The notes below the pieces were generated by a model. It was not told the origin of the DNA. It saw only the letters and a program-made list of their open reading frames with translations, and searched no databases. A program made the position numbers and the translations under genes. A DNA stretch of 10,000 nucleotides from Chrysomallon squamiferum (taxonomy: Eukaryota; Mollusca; Gastropoda; Neomphalida; Peltospiridae), in the NCBI GenBank assembly GCA_012295275.1, contig CM022679.1, forward strand, positions 9,642,169 to 9,652,168. The letters run 5' to 3'. Positions 6,962-10,000 of the stretch are shown here, in pieces. Each line of letters opens with the position of its first letter. Positions within the stretch are counted from its first letter, which is position 1.

Positions 6962-6965
<4 letters not shown>

Positions 6966-7365
6966 GTGTCACGTAATTTCAAAAGAGGGTGCAGTACGTG
7001 AAAACAATCACTTAGAAGCCTTTAATGTCCCAGCCTGCTCTACCACAGAGCCAAGAACAACAAAGGGATGTCAGAAGTTATTTCATGTGACTGCGCTCTC
7101 AAGCATGAAGGTCAAATTTGTTGTCCAATCAATAACTGTCAGCGCGTTGATAGATTGACTGCGGGAATCGGCGCGTGCACTATTCCCTTTCCATCATGGG
7201 CGTAACTTGTACGACATATCGAAAAAGCTGTTTGATTCATTGCGCGTGCGTTCACTTCCGCTGAAAAATGACAGGTGCACGGGTTCACACAGGGATTGGG
7301 AAAATGTGGCACTTTGCAAAACAAAACTAATTTGTTACCAAGCGGTGTTGTTAGCATACAATTAT
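6962..7365. other. Unique CpG-containing segment; regulatory motifs and a tRNA D-arm-like motif
   Basis: This is balanced-composition sequence between a poly-T run and a microsatellite. TCATGTGA (7083-7090, the MITF/TFE-type E-box) and CCAATCA (7125-7131, NF-Y type) precede a CpG-rich patch at about 7140-7265 on the plus strand. On the minus strand, TGGCTCTGTGG (7053 down to 7043) matches the tRNA A-box with one mismatch inside a 4-bp stem and 7-base loop. Open frames at 6964-7158 (plus, ATG start) and 7139-7357 (minus) have complex but unrecognised translations. Neither has splice signals or periodic base use that I can point to. Confidence 0.4.
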
Positions 7366-7366
7366 C

Positions 7367-7409
7367 TTTTTTTTTTTATTTTATCTTTTCTTTTTCTTTT
7401 TCTTTTAAA

Positions 7410-7487
<78 letters not shown>

Positions 7488-7520
7488 GCTGCTATTACTA
7501 TCCTCCTCCTCATCATCATT
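7367..7520. repeat. T-rich tract, (TTA)n, (TTG)n and (TCC)n compound microsatellite
   Basis: CTTTTT units precede TTA triplets (7411-7445), which change to 15 TTG triplets (about 7444-7488), then GCT, ATTACT and TCC/TCA triplets. The overlapping plus frames read as poly-Leu, poly-Ile and poly-Val and are not genes. Confidence 0.95.
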
Positions 7521-7842
7521 ATTTCTATTATTTAATTATTTTTAATTTGCTATTTAAAAAATAGATTTTATTTATTTTTTTTTTTTTTTAAATTTAATAG
7601 CTTATTATTATTAATGTTGTAAACGATTTATTGTTAAGGTTTTTTCTTTTAAATGAAGCACGTTTGTTTTGTTTTTTTGCATGTTTTTAAATAGTAATAG
7701 ATGGGAATGATTTTTATGCCGTAATTTGTCTACACGTGTGTTGTTGATATGAATATGTAATTAATTTTTTTGCTATAATGTATTCAAGCTTTTAAGCTTA
7801 AATTCTAAGAATTTCCCTAGTATATAATGCTGTTTCTAACAC
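7521..7842. other. AT-rich spacer, no gene seen
   Basis: T-rich and A-rich unique DNA. The only structures noted are TTAAGCTTAA, a perfect palindrome at 7792-7801, and a second AAGCTT just upstream. No coding frame is supported. Confidence 0.65.
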
Positions 7843-7919
7843 AGTTACGACTACTACCAGTATTACCACTAATATTATATACTACTACTACTACTACCAT
7901 TACTACAACTATTACTACA

Positions 7920-7970
<51 letters not shown>

Positions 7971-7980
7971 GTTGCTACTG
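7843..7980. repeat. (CTA)n microsatellite
   Basis: Imperfect ACT/ATT triplets lead into about 16.7 pure CTA units (7921-7970). A degenerate edge containing GCT and GTT triplets follows. The orientation and the change to GCT-type triplets at the right edge match the array at 4842-4938. The Thr-rich frame across it is an artefact. Confidence 0.95.
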
Positions 7981-8057
7981 CTGTTACTTACCTACCTATT
8001 CATTCCTATCTATTTACATGCATTAATGTCTGGACCTAATCTAAATTTAAATCTGTC

Positions 8058-8175
<118 letters not shown>

Positions 8176-8258
8176 GTGTCTATCTGTCCATTTCTGTGTG
8201 CGTAACGCGTTTAAAACATAAATCCGTAGTCTGTGAGTAAAATATTCGTTTTAATTTG

Positions 8259-8411
8259 AAAAAAAAAAAAAACCCAAACAAACTTAATTTTTTTTTTTTT
8301 AAATTTAAACATTTTAAAACTATTTTAATAACAACAACAACAATAACAACAATAACAATAATAATAATAATAATAATAAATAGAGGGTTTTTTTAAAAAA
8401 AAAAAAAAAAT
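8259..8411. repeat. Poly-A and poly-T runs with an (AAC)n(AAT)n microsatellite
   Basis: A-runs at 8259-8272 and about 8395-8411 and a T-run at about 8288-8300 flank AAC/AAT triplets at about 8327-8380. Confidence 0.9.
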
Positions 8412-8969
8412 AAAAATAAAAAGACTTGTGGAATTCGAAAAAGCAGCAAACAGAAAAATAACGAAACAGGCTCCTTTGGTTATTTCATCCATTTTATAGC
8501 CGGCGACATTAACTCAGAATTTAAAACAAGTTTAATCTTAGCTTTTTGAGACATTATTATTTTTATGTAGCGGCACAACAGGTTCAGACAATGGGGTTAC
8601 CCCACAAAATAAGGTACACAGAAATAATATTTTTGAAATTAGAAACTGCAGAGTCTGAATGCTGTCACTACAAACACAGACAAACATAAATACTTCGTAA
8701 AAAGGTAAAGACTTCAAGAGTATTATTTAAAACTTCAGGGTTTATTTTCTGTGCTTAAAAGCAATAATTTATAGCCATTTTTTTTTTTTTTATTTTTTTT
8801 TTTTTATATAATTAACTCTCTATAATAAAACGTCTTTACGAACACGCACTAAAATGTAAAAAGTTTGAATGGCGTTTGTCTGTTTATTGGAGAAAAGAGA
8901 GAATTGTGACACTTCGAACAGTTAAAAACATTCCATTATAAAACATCTACATGTATTTTTAATTTAAAA

Positions 8970-8970
<1 letters not shown>
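8412..8970. other. AT-rich unique sequence, no gene seen
   Basis: No frame has coding character. TGGGGTTACCCCA near 8591-8603 is an odd-length perfect inverted repeat. AGCCGGCGACA at 8498-8508 repeats an 11-mer found at 4230-4240. T-runs fill about 8779-8805. Confidence 0.6.

Positions 8971-8998
<28 letters not shown>
8971..8998. repeat. (GT)14 microsatellite
   Basis: Pure GT dinucleotides with Z-DNA potential, set in AT-rich sequence. Confidence 0.97.
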
Positions 8999-9001
<3 letters not shown>

Positions 9002-9150
9002 TAAATTTTAATATTGATTTCAGGTCACAGTTTTAAAGATTGGTAGTAAACCAAAAATGATAAACATAAACATGTTTTTAATAAGTGATAGTTATTATTT
9101 TATGTAAAGTTTGTTTATGAATATTTATAACGGTCTCTTTCTATTTAAAA

Positions 9151-9151
<1 letters not shown>

Positions 9152-9187
<36 letters not shown>

Positions 9188-9272
9188 TGCAAAATGTAGT
9201 TATAAATAAATAATTATACATACATACATATATATGATATGAGGAAACAAAATGATAGTTATAAATAAATTC
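9152..9272. repeat. (ACAT)n microsatellite within a tandem duplication of about 58 bp
   Basis: ACAT tetramers (9152-9180) followed by AT units and an AAAATG...TAGTTATAAATAAAT block recur once. The AAAATG occurs at 9191 and 9249, and the TAGTTATAAATAAAT block is shifted by 59. The second copy has a longer insert between the AT units and AAAATG. This looks like a simple local duplication seeded by the tetramer. Confidence 0.7.
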
Positions 9273-9420
9273 TTAATATATGCAGAGATACTGAGTGTGA
9301 GAAGGGGATATGAGAAGGATAAGAGATGCAAGACAGATAACAGGAAAAATTCAGACTGAAAGTCACAGATGAATATAAAATAAAAGAAACACAAAAACGA
9401 AAAACCCATAAAGAAGACAA

Positions 9421-9437
9421 AAAAAAAAAAAAAAAAA
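9421..9437. repeat. Poly-A run
   Basis: A homopolymer A run marks the left boundary of the CpG-rich segment at the end of the window. Confidence 0.9.
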
Positions 9438-9586
9438 CGTGAGACAAACTGACAGACGGACAGAAAGACGGACAGACACAGCCGCCGCCGCCGGCAGAAA
9501 GAGAACACACCACGGCGTCTTCAACGTTGATGGCAAACAGACGCAGTCGTAGGTGCATTTAACCGGGCAAACATGTCGGCTGGCAA
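9438..9586 (+). other. Candidate 5'UTR and short first coding exon (Met-Ser-Ala-Gly)
   Basis: GC-rich sequence with GACGGACAG repeats and a (GCC)4-type tract (9481-9493), as often found in 5'UTRs, leads to an ATG at 9573 in good context (A at -3). Four codons (Met-Ser-Ala-Gly) and two bases later comes CAA|GTAAGG at 9587, a strong 5' splice site. Without splicing the frame would stop at once (TAA at 9588), so the ATG only makes sense if the donor is used, giving a phase-2 intron. A short upstream frame of ten codons plus stop (9530-9562) ends ten bases before the main ATG. The acceptor exon must lie beyond the window or be unrecognised, and four residues do not identify the gene. Confidence 0.3.
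9530..9562 (+). promoter_or_regulatory. Possible upstream ORF (10 residues) in the putative 5'UTR
   Basis: ATG to TAA encodes MANRRSRRCI, in a different frame from the ATG at 9573. If the first-exon call is right, it is placed to affect reinitiation at the main start. It is very short and could be chance. Confidence 0.2.
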
Positions 9587-9589
9587 GTA

Positions 9590-9915
9590 AGGGCTACGCT
9601 TCTCCACGGCAGTGTAAAACTGAACGGACGATTAAATCCTGTAACCTGCGCTGCTAGAGATATATTATGGGACAAATGTTAGGTATTCGTTTTAAAGATG
9701 GGGCAATAAATTACAGAGGTATTGCTGCCGCGCGCTGCCCGATTGGCCCAGACTGCGAGGCCTCGCTACATAAAGCATCACGCCACGAAATGGTAATTGC
9801 CAGTCAAGCCCGGTGTCGGCGGTGCGTGCTGTACCTGTAGATGTTATCAGCAGACATAAAATACACCGCTTTAACAGACCACAGAGACTGTACATCATAC
9901 ACACCTTGTTGCTTT
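9590..9915 (+). promoter_or_regulatory. CpG-rich segment with CCAAT, 12-bp palindrome and TATA-like element
   Basis: CpG dinucleotides are frequent here, unlike most of the window. An inverted CCAAT box (ATTGG, 9742-9746), the perfect palindrome GCGAGGCCTCGC (9755-9766) and a TATA-like TACATAAA (9767-9774) follow one another within 33 bases. Initiation would be expected near 9797 on the plus strand. Either this is a second, downstream promoter of the same gene as the 9438-9586 exon, or one of the two calls is wrong. The minus-strand frame at 9692-9904 has no supporting features and is left out. Confidence 0.3.
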
Positions 9916-9925
9916 CCTCGCTGGG

Positions 9926-9958
9926 TTTTTTTTTTTTTTTTTTTTTATTTTTTTTTTC
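9926..9958. repeat. Poly-T run with one interruption
   Basis: About 20 T, an A, and then more T close the CpG-rich segment. The remaining bases to the window end are T-rich and uninformative. Confidence 0.9.
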
Positions 9959-10000
9959 TAGATTTAATTAGCTGAGGTTTTTTTCTTGTTCATTTTTTTT

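Noticed and set aside
7030-7060. Minus-strand tRNA gene
   Set aside because: Only a D-arm/A-box is present. The acceptor, anticodon and T stems and the B-box are absent.
6964-7158. Plus-strand 64-codon ATG frame of complex composition
   Set aside because: It is considered plausible but unsupported: no family, no splice signals, and it begins directly after a 31-T run. Described only within the segment entry.
7207-7545. Two overlapping plus frames of 86-112 codons
   Set aside because: More than half of each is (TTA)n/(TTG)n translation. The non-repeat N-terminal parts overlap each other in different frames and match nothing I know.
9200-9558. Two minus-strand frames of about 100 codons, Phe/Ser/Cys-rich
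   Set aside because: They cross poly-A, ACAT and GACA-type repeats, overlap each other, and lie antisense to the better-supported 5'UTR-like sequence.
9692-9904. Minus-strand 70-codon frame in CpG-rich DNA
   Set aside because: High GC lowers stop frequency, and there are no splice sites, recognisable motifs or base periodicity. The promoter-like motifs here explain the region better.

Overview
This window looks like eukaryotic, and most probably animal, genomic DNA. It is strongly AT-rich and full of long microsatellites of many kinds: (CT)n, (GT)n, (AT)n, (AAT)n, (AAC)n, (CTA)n, (CAT)n, (ACAT)n, (ATTT)n and homopolymers. It has no densely packed reading frames, operons or ribosome binding sites. 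Large dinucleotide arrays mixed with AAT/AAC/ACT trinucleotides suit a lophotrochozoan such as a mollusc (a cephalopod would fit). That is an impression from repeat style and not a taxonomic call.

Layout. Positions 1-670 are AT-rich and empty. Positions 740-955 hold a small stretch of higher GC with two overlapping open frames, followed at 971-1510 by a decayed tandem repeat of about 57 bp per unit. Positions 2028-3235 are dominated by microsatellites, including a 547-bp imperfect AAT/AAC/AGT block. Positions 3236-3615 and 3860-4560 are unique sequence. The second is relatively CpG-rich, with CCAAT and GC-box motifs and two strong splice-donor-like sites, so it may be a promoter with a 5' exon. 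A (CTA)n array at 4842-4932 precedes the only frame I believe is protein-coding, 5070-5438. It encodes a 122-residue, cysteine-free protein I do not recognise: a hydrophilic, helix-prone domain, then a hydrophobic tail that runs into microsatellite-encoded Ser/Leu. Positions 5439-6560 are AT-rich spacer with microsatellites. Positions 6565-6617 carry an E-box and a good TATA box. Positions 6962-7365 are unique, CpG-containing sequence behind a 31-T run, with a tRNA D-arm-like motif on the minus strand. Positions 7367-9437 are again microsatellites and AT-rich spacer. Positions 9438-9915 are the most CpG-rich part: a candidate 5'UTR, a short first coding exon (Met-Ser-Ala-Gly), and a CCAAT / 12-bp palindrome / TATA-like cluster.

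Most long open frames on either strand are translations of microsatellites (poly-Leu, poly-Ile, poly-Thr) and are not genes. No complete multi-exon gene, tRNA, rRNA, CRISPR array or intact transposon could be supported. The most informative items are the 5070-5438 frame, the hidden minisatellite at 971-1510, and the putative promoter/first-exon region at the right end.
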